This document shows, one piece after another, positions 57,214 through 64,000 of a stretch of 64,000 nt of DNA. Origin of the DNA: Candidatus Sulfurimonas marisnigri (GTDB taxonomy: Bacteria > Campylobacterota > Campylobacteria > Campylobacterales > Sulfurimonadaceae); assembly GCF_015265475.1 (NCBI RefSeq), contig NZ_CP054493.1:62001-126000 (forward strand). Direction: 5' to 3'. Position 1 is the stretch's first letter. Each line of letters starts with the position of its first letter. A model generated the notes under the pieces. That model did no database searches and was not told the DNA's origin. It saw only the letters and a program-made list of their open reading frames with translations. A program made the translations under genes and the position numbers.

Positions 57214-58583
57214 TGAACAAAACAGATTTTTCAAACCTTCCTTTATCGAAAGAGATGCTTAATAACCTTAACGAAATAGGGTACACAGAGATGACTCCTG
57301 TTCAAGCGGAGAGTTTGCCTTTTATTTTAGAAGGGAGAGATGTGATTGCCCAAGCTAAAACAGGAAGCGGAAAAACAGCTGCTTTTGGGATTGGTTTGCT
57401 TCACAAACTTCAAGTAAAAAAGTTTAGAGTTCAGACTCTTATACTCTGTCCGACTCGAGAGCTAGCTGATCAGGTTGCAAAAGAGCTTCGTACATTGGCG
57501 AGATTTGCTCACAATGTAAAGATTTTAACATTATGTGGCGGAAGTGCTTTTGGACCGCAGCTTGGTTCACTTCGTCATGGCGCACACATAGTTGTAGGAA
57601 CTCCTGGGAGAATTTTAAAGCATCTAAAAAAAGAGACACTTTCCCTTGAAAATATGGATACGCTTGTTCTTGATGAAGCTGACAGAATGTTAGACATGGG
57701 CTTTAGTGAAGAGATAAATGAAGTTTTAGGGTTTGCTCCAAAAGAGAAACAGACTCTTCTTTTTTCAGCTACTTATACAGATGAAATTATGAACATAAGT
57801 GCAACTTTACAAAAAGATGCTGTAAATGTTAAAACTATCTCTACAGAAATTGCAAACAGTATAGTTGAGAGATTTTATGAGGTTCAAAATTCTCAAAAAC
57901 TAGATACTTTAGTAAATATTTTCAGCACTTTTAAACCTGAAAACGTTATAGTCTTTGCAAATACAAAAGTAGAAGTTCAAGAGATCGCAGAGACTCTGCA
58001 GAAAAAGAAAATTGATGCACTTGCAATTCACGGCGATTTAGAACAGTATGAGCGAAATGATGTGTTAGTTCAGTTTGCTAACAAAAGCTGTCCTGTGTTA
58101 GTAGCAACTGATGTAGCAGCAAGAGGACTTGATATAAAAGAGCTCTCAATGGTTGTAAACTATGATGTTCCTCATGGGGAAGAGACTTATACTCACCGTA
58201 TTGGTCGAACAGGACGAGCTGGAAAAGAGGGCTTGGCTTTTACGCTCTTCACGGCGTATGAGGCAGACAAAGCATATGAGTATAAAAATGAGACTCGTCT
58301 TTTTGAGGATGCGGGTGAGCTAAAAGCTGCTGTTGGCTTTACAATGAAACCACCATATATAACACTTGTTATAGAGGGCGGTAAAAAAGACAAAGTTCGT
58401 GCCGGAGATTTACTGGGTGCTTTAACAGGAGACGCCGGACTTGATGGTAGCTCAATCGGTAAGATAGATATTTATGAGAGACAAAGCTACGTAGCAATTG
58501 AAAGTAAAAAAATAGACGAGGCTCATGATAAGCTGAAAAATGGAAAAATCAAAGGTAAAAAGTTTTCGGTTTGGATTCTCTAA
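57213..58583 (+). CDS. dbpA: DEAD-box RNA helicase, DbpA type
   Basis: 456 residues. Q motif MTPVQAESLPFILEGRD, motif I AKTGSGKT, II VLDEADRM, III SAT, V ATDVAARGLDI and VI HRIGRTGRAG are all intact. The C-terminal domain (PPYITLVIEGGKKDKVRAGDLLGALTGDAGLDG ... KKFSVWIL) is the DbpA RNA-binding module that recognises hairpin 92 of 23S rRNA. It acts in 50S assembly. YwbE precedes it, and the metallopeptidase gene begins 13 bases before its stop. Confidence 0.95.
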   Translation: MNKTDFSNLPLSKEMLNNLNEIGYTEMTPVQAESLPFILEGRDVIAQAKTGSGKTAAFGIGLLHKLQVKKFRVQTLILCPTRELADQVAKELRTLARFAHNVKILTLCGGSAFGPQLGSLRHGAHIVVGTPGRILKHLKKETLSLENMDTLVLDEADRMLDMGFSEEINEVLGFAPKEKQTLLFSATYTDEIMNISATLQKDAVNVKTISTEIANSIVERFYEVQNSQKLDTLVNIFSTFKPENVIVFANTKVEVQEIAETLQKKKIDALAIHGDLEQYERNDVLVQFANKSCPVLVATDVAARGLDIKELSMVVNYDVPHGEETYTHRIGRTGRAGKEGLAFTLFTAYEADKAYEYKNETRLFEDAGELKAAVGFTMKPPYITLVIEGGKKDKVRAGDLLGALTGDAGLDGSSIGKIDIYERQSYVAIESKKIDEAHDKLKNGKIKGKKFSVWIL

Positions 58584-59083
58584 AATATATAAATCACTAC
58601 TCTGAAGATACAAAGAAGCAGGTGCATGAGCTAATTAAACAAGATAAGTTAACTCACCATCTTTTAAAAAAATATCCAAATTCACATGTTAAAAAAACAG
58701 ACAAAGCACTCTTTTCCTATTTGAATGATTTAAAAAACACTCATATGAAAAAAGTAGCTCCTCTTAGCAAAGTTCTTTATGATGGGAAGATAAATGTTAT
58801 TCACAACGCTTTGGGTACTCATCACTTTGTCTCCAGAGTGCAGGGTTCGAAGCTAAAATCTAAAAATGAGATTCGCATAGCTTCGATGTTTAAAAGTGTG
58901 CCTGAAGAGTTTTTACAAATGATAGCTGTTCATGAGTTAGCACATTTTAAAGAGAAAGAGCACAACAAGGCATTTTATAAACTGTGTGAGTATATGCAAC
59001 CTAATTATCATCAGGTAGAGTTTGATTTAAGACTCTATTTAACGCAAATTGATATAAAAGGTAAAATAGAGGCGTGGTCCTAA
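58571..59083 (+). CDS. YgjP/DUF45-like metallopeptidase (TTG start)
   Basis: 170 residues from a TTG at 58571, overlapping dbpA by 13 bases; no ATG near the start is better, so the start is moderate. The zinc motif HELAHFKEKEHNKAFYKLC gives HExxH and the third ligand region typical of the YgjP/SprT-like family. The N-terminal half is helical and basic. The function in bacteria is unclear. It overlaps the convergent ABC-F gene by 4 bases. Confidence 0.8.
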   Translation: MDSLKYINHYSEDTKKQVHELIKQDKLTHHLLKKYPNSHVKKTDKALFSYLNDLKNTHMKKVAPLSKVLYDGKINVIHNALGTHHFVSRVQGSKLKSKNEIRIASMFKSVPEEFLQMIAVHELAHFKEKEHNKAFYKLCEYMQPNYHQVEFDLRLYLTQIDIKGKIEAWS

Positions 59084-60915
59084 GATTCTAGCTTTTCTAT
59101 TTTTTGTTCATAATCTAGAGTTATCTCATCAAGCTCAGATTGCACAGTTTCTAAAAGCTCAAACTTCTCTTCTACTTCGCTCTCCTGCGTTGAGACAAGT
59201 TTTGAAAGATCAATAAGCTTAGAACTTTCACCGCTGTTTGAGACCTCAATGAGCTTTTTATGGTTAATATCCAAAAGCTCCTCTATCTTTATAATTTCGC
59301 TCTCTAGCTTTTTAACCTTTTTTTTCAAAGGCGATGTTATGGCATTTCTCTCACGAACAAGTTCAGCCTTTATTTTTTTGTTATCTTTGTTGTTCGCTTT
59401 TGGCTTTTGTTTTGCACTCTCTACGGCTTCCTCTTCTTCCCATCCTATTTTCTCTAAAAAGAGTTCGTAGCCGCCGTCAAAATACTCTGCACCATCTTTT
59501 GCAAAGATAATAAGTCTATCACAAACACGTCGAAGCAGCTCTTCTGAGTGAGTGACAATAATAACCGACCCTTTAAAGTTTTTAATTGCATTTGTCAGTG
59601 CCTCGATAGAGTCCATGTCTAAGTGGTTTGTAGGTTCATCAAGAAAGAGGAGGTTTACGTCACGAGCCAATATCTGCCCTAGCATTACACGGCTTTTCTC
59701 CCCGCCCGAGAGAAGTGAGATTTTTTTGTCTGCGGCATCTCCGCTAAACATCATTGCGCCGCTAATACTTCTTATCACCTGCGTTGAGAGCTTGGTATTT
59801 GCTGAGTGAATCTCATCCATGACCGTGCTCTCTGGGTGGAGACGGGAGATATTTGTTTGACCGAAATGGGCAAAAGTTGTGCTGGTGTGCATATTGATTT
59901 CGCCGTGAAGCTGTTTTAGCTCACCGGCAATCGTATTTAAAAGGGTAGATTTTCCCTTGCCATTTTTTCCGATAATTCCAAGACACTCACCTTTTTCAAG
60001 GGTAAAAGAGATGTCTTTAAAAAGAATGTTATCGGGCGTATAGCCAAAGCTCAGATTTTTTACATCAAGGAGAACTTTAGCAGGAGTCTCTTTAAAGTTA
60101 AAATCAAATTTCAAACTTGCATCAAATCCCAAGTCATCGAGTAGCTCCATCTTCTCCAATTGCTTTACTTTAGACTGGGCAAGCGCAGCTGTTGATGCAC
60201 GTGCTTTATTACGAGCGATAAAATCTTCGAGCTCTTTTACTTTTTTATCCTGAGCTATTTTTTGTTTTTCATACAGCTCGTCGTTGGCTTGGAGTTGCTC
60301 GTAGTATTTGTGGGTGTCGCCGGGTATAACTCTTAGAGTCTTGCGTACTATCCCCATAGTGTGTGTAGTAACAGCATCCATAAAATTGCGGTCGTGTGTT
60401 ATCAATATGACTTCACCCTCAAAAGCTCGTAAAAATGCTTTCAACCATCTCAAAGAGAGAATATCAAGGTAGTTGGTAGGCTCATCAAGGAGTAGCAGAT
60501 TCGGCTCTGTTACTAGAAGCTTTGCGAGGTTTATCCGTATCTGAAATCCGCCCGAAAAAGAGAGAGGGTTTTTCTCTAAATCTTCCTGAATGAAACCTAG
60601 TCCGAACAGAATTTTCTCAACCCTGTAAACATCATACTTCATATCCTCTTCAAGCGCCAATGCAGCCTCTTCTCTTAGAGTACTCTCGCTAAACTCTAAA
60701 TGCTGTTTAAGCGCACCTATTTTGTAACCCTTAGGTATTACAACCTCACCGCTGTCAGGGCTCTCTTCTCCTAATATAATTTTGAACAGTGTAGATTTTC
60801 CGCTGCCGTTTCGACCTACCAATCCAACTCTGTTGCCGGAGTTAAGTTTAAAGTTCAGGTTGCTGAAAAGCTCTTGAGAAGAGAAGCTTTTTGAGATATT
60901 GATTAGTTGTATCAT
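59080..60915 (-). CDS. ABC-F ATPase (Uup/YheS-like)
   Basis: 611 residues. Two ABC domains in tandem: Walker A GRNGSGKST and GKNGKGKST, signatures LSFSGGFQIRI and LLSGGEKSRVM, Walker B DEPTNYLD and DEPTNHLD. A Pro/charged linker (KQKIAQDKKVKELEDFIARNKARA) separates them, and a C-terminal coiled coil (about 520-611) follows. No membrane segment is present. ABC-F proteins act on ribosomes rather than in transport. Which subclass cannot be settled by eye. Confidence 0.93.
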   Translation of the reverse strand: MIQLINISKSFSSQELFSNLNFKLNSGNRVGLVGRNGSGKSTLFKIILGEESPDSGEVVIPKGYKIGALKQHLEFSESTLREEAALALEEDMKYDVYRVEKILFGLGFIQEDLEKNPLSFSGGFQIRINLAKLLVTEPNLLLLDEPTNYLDILSLRWLKAFLRAFEGEVILITHDRNFMDAVTTHTMGIVRKTLRVIPGDTHKYYEQLQANDELYEKQKIAQDKKVKELEDFIARNKARASTAALAQSKVKQLEKMELLDDLGFDASLKFDFNFKETPAKVLLDVKNLSFGYTPDNILFKDISFTLEKGECLGIIGKNGKGKSTLLNTIAGELKQLHGEINMHTSTTFAHFGQTNISRLHPESTVMDEIHSANTKLSTQVIRSISGAMMFSGDAADKKISLLSGGEKSRVMLGQILARDVNLLFLDEPTNHLDMDSIEALTNAIKNFKGSVIIVTHSEELLRRVCDRLIIFAKDGAEYFDGGYELFLEKIGWEEEEAVESAKQKPKANNKDNKKIKAELVRERNAITSPLKKKVKKLESEIIKIEELLDINHKKLIEVSNSGESSKLIDLSKLVSTQESEVEEKFELLETVQSELDEITLDYEQKIEKLES

Positions 60916-61068
60916 AATGTTCTTTTGCTATTTAAAATTTTTTGTATTATATCAGGTTGTTTTTATAAACAAAGTATATTTGGTATTTGAAATTAATTAA
61001 GTTAAGTTTTCATATAATTCAATCCTTATTTTTATTTGTTAAGAAAATTATGATTAATAGGACAATTA

Positions 61069-62505
61069 ATGAACACTTCAACTCTTCAAAATGTTGCACT
61101 CTCTAACTTATGGCAACTTGTTATTTTTGTAGCATCATTTGCTATAGAGACCTTTTTCCTCGGCTTTTCAATAGTTGTTGTTGCACTAACAGCAGTACAT
61201 ATTTCACTGGCACTCTATTTAAGGTCTCAGCTGATGATAGTAAAGAGTGCTATTGGTGAATTAAATAAAACAATCACGAAGGCATCTTTAGGCGACTTTG
61301 ATGTTGCAGCACAAATCGTTGGTGAAGGCGAAATTAAAGAACTATCGACTGAGTTCAACTCACTTTTGGCACAATTTACGTTTTATATGAAAGAAACAAT
61401 GAAAGCTATTGATGTAGCAGTAGACATAAATGCCTCTTATTATGCAAAAACTGACGGTTTAAATCCAGCTCTTGTTAATGCTGTAAAGTCTATAAATAAA
61501 TCAGTTGTAGATATTGAAAAAAGTTATAAACTTCAAGTACGTGGTGAATTCACACAAAAACTTCATAGCTTAGGCGGTGGTTTGTCACAAAGTTTAAAAG
61601 TTATTCAAGATAGTATTTTGCGTAATCTAGAAGAAGTTAAAAAGATAACTGACATGTCCAAAGAGACATCAAATAAAGCAAGTAATAGTAGTAGTTCTAT
61701 GGAGGATGTATCAGCCCTTTTTAGAGAGTTGATTGAAAAAATTGATTCATCCCATGACAGCATAGGGGCATTGACTGCACGTTCTAATGAGATTTCCACT
61801 ATCGCCGACCTTATCAAAGATATTGCCGAGCAGACAAACCTGCTTGCACTAAATGCTGCTATTGAGGCTGCACGTGCAGGTGAGCATGGTCGAGGTTTCG
61901 CAGTAGTTGCTGATGAGGTCAGAAAGCTTGCAGAGCGAACTCAAAAAGCTACACAAGAGATATCTATTACTATTTCAACTCTTCAACAAGAGACACAAGA
62001 GATTCAATCAAATTCAGAGGAGATGTCAACAATTGCTCAAAATGCAACCAACAGTATAGATGATTTTTCTACTACATTGGATGGTTTTGAAGTTGATGCT
62101 AAAGAGTCCGCTGACTACACAGGATACATAGGTGGTTCACTGTTTATGGTACTTATAAAAATCGATCATATTTTATTTAAATCAAATGCTTATGCAACAA
62201 TTGTTGCAGGCAATAGTGATGCAAAATTTGTTGATCACCATAATTGTCGCCTTGGAAAGTGGTACGAAAATGATGGTAAAAAACAGTATGGCAATACAAA
62301 TGGTTACGCTCTGATTGATACTCCTCATTCTAAAGTTCATCAAAATGTACTAAAGAATATGGAGTTTGTTAAGCATGGTACGGCACTGAATCAAGTAAAT
62401 GAAGATGCAATCATTAATAATTTTATAGAGATGGAAAAAGAGAGTGAAAAACTTTTTGGTATTCTTGATGGTATTGTTCATGAGTTAGACCCTTCTTTAA
62501 AATAG
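61069..62505 (+). CDS. MCP with C-terminal CZB zinc-binding domain
   Basis: 478 residues. Two close N-terminal membrane helices (about 13-55) with no periplasmic domain, a HAMP-like segment and coiled coil, then the signalling tip ([46 protein letters not shown]). A chemoreceptor zinc-binding (CZB) domain follows ([12 protein letters not shown] ... [15 protein letters not shown] ... [11 protein letters not shown]) with the conserved His/Cys ligands. CZB proteins sense zinc and, in Helicobacter, oxidants such as hypochlorite. The sensor is therefore cytoplasmic. Confidence 0.93.
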   Translation: MNTSTLQNVALSNLWQLVIFVASFAIETFFLGFSIVVVALTAVHISLALYLRSQLMIVKSAIGELNKTITKASLGDFDVAAQIVGEGEIKELSTEFNSLLAQFTFYMKETMKAIDVAVDINASYYAKTDGLNPALVNAVKSINKSVVDIEKSYKLQVRGEFTQKLHSLGGGLSQSLKVIQDSILRNLEEVKKITDMSKETSNKASNSSSSMEDVSALFRELIEKIDSSHDSIGALTARSNEISTIADLIKDIAEQTNLLALNAAIEAARAGEHGRGFAVVADEVRKLAERTQKATQEISITISTLQQETQEIQSNSEEMSTIAQNATNSIDDFSTTLDGFEVDAKESADYTGYIGGSLFMVLIKIDHILFKSNAYATIVAGNSDAKFVDHHNCRLGKWYENDGKKQYGNTNGYALIDTPHSKVHQNVLKNMEFVKHGTALNQVNEDAIINNFIEMEKESEKLFGILDGIVHELDPSLK

Positions 62506-62530
62506 ACTTTATTATTAGTTAGACATATAA

Positions 62531-62551
62531 GAGCGAGAAATATTTTCGCTC
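62531..62551. terminator. Hairpin downstream of the CZB MCP
   Basis: GAGCGA (62531-62536) and TCGCTC (62546-62551) form a stem with inner A-T pairs, 25 bases past the MCP stop. There is no T-run, so a transcript 3' end is possible but not clear. Confidence 0.35.
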
Positions 62552-62648
62552 GTCTGCAACATACTTTAAATCCGCCTACTTCTGCATTGATAATTTAACC
62601 TTTGTATATGTTTTATCAAGAGAGTAAAATAAATTAGAGCAATTGCTC

Positions 62649-62678
62649 TTGACATTAAATATCTTTCTTAGCTATACT
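62649..62678 (+). promoter_or_regulatory. Sigma70-type promoter of the YceI gene
   Basis: TTGACA at 62649-62654 and TATACT at 62673-62678 with an 18-base spacer, ahead of the ATG at 62717 with AAAGGA. It is one of the few places here with a good -35 element. Confidence 0.55.
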
Positions 62679-62716
62679 TTTAGAGTAATTACACTAATTA
62701 AATAAAAGGATAGAAA

Positions 62717-63289
62717 ATGAAAGTATTAACTTCATTGGTAGTAGCAAGTATTGTAGGTGTTTCAGGTTTGTTCGGTTCAAGTTTTAATGTAGATCCGTCA
62801 CACACAAATGTAGGCTTTAAAGTAAAACATATGATGATTTCAAATGTTAACGGTAAGTTTAATAATTTTGAGGGGACATTTTCTATAGACGACTCAACAA
62901 AGAAGTTCACAAAGCTTGATGGCATTGTAAAAGTTGCTTCTATAACAACAGAAAATGAAAATAGAGATAAACATTTAAAAAGTGCAGATTTTTTTGATGT
63001 TGAAAAATACCCCCAGATGAAACTAAAATTAGTGGAGCATAACGGCGATACTGCATTGGTTGAACTATCTATTAAAGATGTTACAAAAACAATCAAGATG
63101 GATGTTGAAGATATAAGCGGTATGGTTAAAGACCCATGGGGAAATGTTCGTACAGCTTTCGTTTTAGAGGGTAAAATAGATAGACAAGAGTTTAATATTA
63201 AGTTTAGTAAAGTAATTGAAACTGGTGCCCTTATGGTTGGAAATGAGGTTAAAATCATCATTGAAGCTGAGGGAATTTTAACTAAATAA
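62717..63289 (+). CDS. YceI-family periplasmic protein
   Basis: 190 residues. The signal peptide (to about 21) is followed by the lipocalin-like YceI fold: FNVDPSHTNVGFKVKHMMISNVNGKFNNFEGTF, a HLKSADFFDVEKYPQMKLKL stretch and DRQEFNIKFSKVIETGALMVGNEVKI. Family members bind long isoprenoids such as quinone precursors in the periplasm. It is monocistronic with its own promoter, and a hairpin follows the stop. Confidence 0.92.
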   Translation: MKVLTSLVVASIVGVSGLFGSSFNVDPSHTNVGFKVKHMMISNVNGKFNNFEGTFSIDDSTKKFTKLDGIVKVASITTENENRDKHLKSADFFDVEKYPQMKLKLVEHNGDTALVELSIKDVTKTIKMDVEDISGMVKDPWGNVRTAFVLEGKIDRQEFNIKFSKVIETGALMVGNEVKIIIEAEGILTK

Positions 63290-63298
63290 TATGTATAA

Positions 63299-63319
63299 TA
63301 GCCCTCCTAAAGAGGGCTA
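63299..63319. terminator. Hairpin between YceI and the next gene
   Basis: TAGCCCTC (63299-63306) pairs with GAGGGCTA (63312-63319) around CTAAA. It is followed by AAAAAA on the plus strand, so as a terminator it would work best on the opposite strand; as an attenuator for the TTG gene starting 14 bases on it could also act. Confidence 0.5.
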
Positions 63320-63332
63320 AAAAAGGATTTTT

Positions 63333-63776
63333 TTGAAAATTATAAAAGCAGTTTTATTTGTATCGGCGCTAACAACACTCTTATACTCCAAATCACCATT
63401 TACCCTCACCGGCGTTAAATCTTACTATCCTGTGGTTGAGCTTCATAGCGATAGAATAGATAAAAAATATAAAAAAATTATTTTAGACTCGTTGATAGAG
63501 ATGTCAAATGAGCTGGGTATTGAGACAAAAAACTTTTCTTCCCGCTCTTTAACTTTTTTAATAAACTATATAAGTGTCGGAGATATTCTTGCTTTAAAAG
63601 TATCTCTTGTTTTGGGCGAAGACGTAATGCGTTTAGATACAAAAGATGAAATTTTTGTTCTCGCATATGCAAAGAGTCGTATATTTGTTGTAGAAAATCT
63701 AGAAGAAGACTTGATGGATAACGTAGAAGAGTTGCTAGAAGAGTTTGCTGAACAATACAAAGAGGATCAGCTATGA
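63333..63776 (+). CDS. Secreted protein of unknown function (TTG start)
   Basis: 147 residues, TTG start with AAAAGGA four bases upstream. The signal peptide (KIIKAVLFVSALTTLLYS) is followed by a mixed alpha/beta domain (YYPVVELHSDRIDKKYKKIILDSLIEMSNELGIETKNFSSR) and an acidic C-terminus (EEDLMDNVEELLEEFAEQYKEDQL). No family is recognised. Its stop overlaps the ATG of the thioredoxin-fold gene (ATGA), so the two may act together in the periplasm. Confidence 0.7.
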   Translation: MKIIKAVLFVSALTTLLYSKSPFTLTGVKSYYPVVELHSDRIDKKYKKIILDSLIEMSNELGIETKNFSSRSLTFLINYISVGDILALKVSLVLGEDVMRLDTKDEIFVLAYAKSRIFVVENLEEDLMDNVEELLEEFAEQYKEDQL

Positions 63777-64000
63777 AGAATCTAGTTTTACTATTACTAT
63801 TTACAACAATATTATCTGCACAGGGGTATAGGGAGTTTGCTCAAAAAATGGGTTACGAAACATCATATGAGACAGCTGTGGAAAAAGCAAAAAAAGAGAA
63901 TAAAAATATAATGTTTTTCATGATAACAAACTATTGCCCGTGGTGTAGTAAGATGGAAAAAAGAATACTTTCAAATTTAGATGTAGATAAAACTTTAAAA
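63773..64000 (+). CDS. Periplasmic thioredoxin-fold protein, C-terminus cut by the window edge
   Basis: 76 visible residues. The signal peptide MKNLVLLLLFTTILSA is followed by YETAVEKAKKENKNIMFFMITNYCPWCSKMEKRIL, a thioredoxin-like domain with the active-site pair CPWC as in SoxW/DsbD-C-type periplasmic reductases. The reading frame runs off the right edge. A redox role is inferred from the CxxC. Confidence 0.85.
   Translation, partial: MKNLVLLLLFTTILSAQGYREFAQKMGYETSYETAVEKAKKENKNIMFFMITNYCPWCSKMEKRILSNLDVDKTLK

Noticed and set aside
1-64000. CRISPR array, prophage, insertion sequence, tRNA or rRNA genes
   Set aside because: No regularly spaced repeats of 25-40 bases with spacers, no transposase or phage genes, and no tRNA cloverleaf or rRNA-like sequence was seen. 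A tRNA scan was not run, so a missed tRNA is possible.

Overview
The window looks like chromosome from a Campylobacterota (former Epsilonproteobacteria) species, most like Sulfurimonas or a close relative. The base composition is AT-rich and genes are densely packed. Promoters are TATAAT-type with poor -35 elements. The gene set includes a DUF3373-type porin, compact NFACT/RqcH and YcaO proteins, many GGDEF and MCP signal transducers, DbpA and YceI. The genus is inferred from gene content; no rRNA or tRNA gene is present to confirm it. I see no insertion sequence, prophage or CRISPR array.

Layout. 1-1040: truncated outer-membrane protein plus a small His-rich protein, perhaps linked to zinc. 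1.1-3.5 kb: Na/phosphate symporter, ThpR and a small Lys-rich protein. 3.6-5.0 kb: oxidative-stress/iron group (Bfd-like ferredoxin, rubrerythrin, Tat-type DUF2202 protein). 5.2-6.3 kb: two small heat-shock proteins, the second membrane-anchored, behind a hexanucleotide tandem repeat and followed by an inverted pair of short palindromic units. 6.4-11.7 kb: PEP synthase and a SUV3-like RNA helicase. 11.7-13.4 kb: diguanylate cyclase paired with a PstS-like periplasmic protein. 13.5-26.4 kb: a long minus-strand cobamide block with nucleotide-loop assembly genes (cobT, phosphatase, cobS, cobU), a PAS-GGDEF protein, cobQ, an RHH-like protein, a Cys-rich protein, YcaO, a BtuCDF-like ABC importer and a TonB receptor. 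26.8-33.2 kb: housekeeping genes (NFACT, cdsA, dxr, tsaD, tpx, an outer-membrane barrel). 33.2-36.2 kb: PAS protein, histidine kinase, response regulator, GNAT. 36.3-43.6 kb: Cys-rich secreted protein, two porins, PstS-like protein, two MCPs. 43.8-46.4 kb: DoxX plus a two-subunit GMC dehydrogenase. 46.4-54.8 kb: RmuC, GNAT, and a Cu/Ag efflux operon (Met-rich FixH/YtkA-like protein, CusC, CusB, CusA, repeat-bearing Cys-rich lipoprotein). 54.9-64 kb: RNA methyltransferase, EAL-HDOD protein, YwbE, DbpA, metallopeptidase, ABC-F ATPase, CZB-domain MCP, YceI and a truncated thioredoxin-fold protein.

The most interesting signal is a probable copper regulon. Three promoters, those of the KCGxGKCG-motif secreted protein (36298), DoxX/GMC (43796) and the Cus efflux operon (read leftward from 54840), carry the same element: TACACA-N5-T(A/G)CACA followed 9-10 bases later by a -10 box. 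An 11-bp direct repeat at that position is typical of OmpR/PhoB-family activators, and an OmpR-family regulator with its kinase sits 0.9 kb from the first site. The two KCGxGKCG proteins resemble copper-binding bufferin/HvfA-type peptides. The association of such peptides with DoxX and Cu efflux, without a visible modifying enzyme in the window, deserves follow-up.

Other notable structure includes three copies of a dispersed element made of consecutive hairpins whose stems vary between copies, a REPIN-like inverted doublet, about 18 copies of the palindrome TACATGTA (all inside genes), four genes that look leaderless, and an 11-bp perfect inverted repeat covering the ribosome-binding site of a porin.
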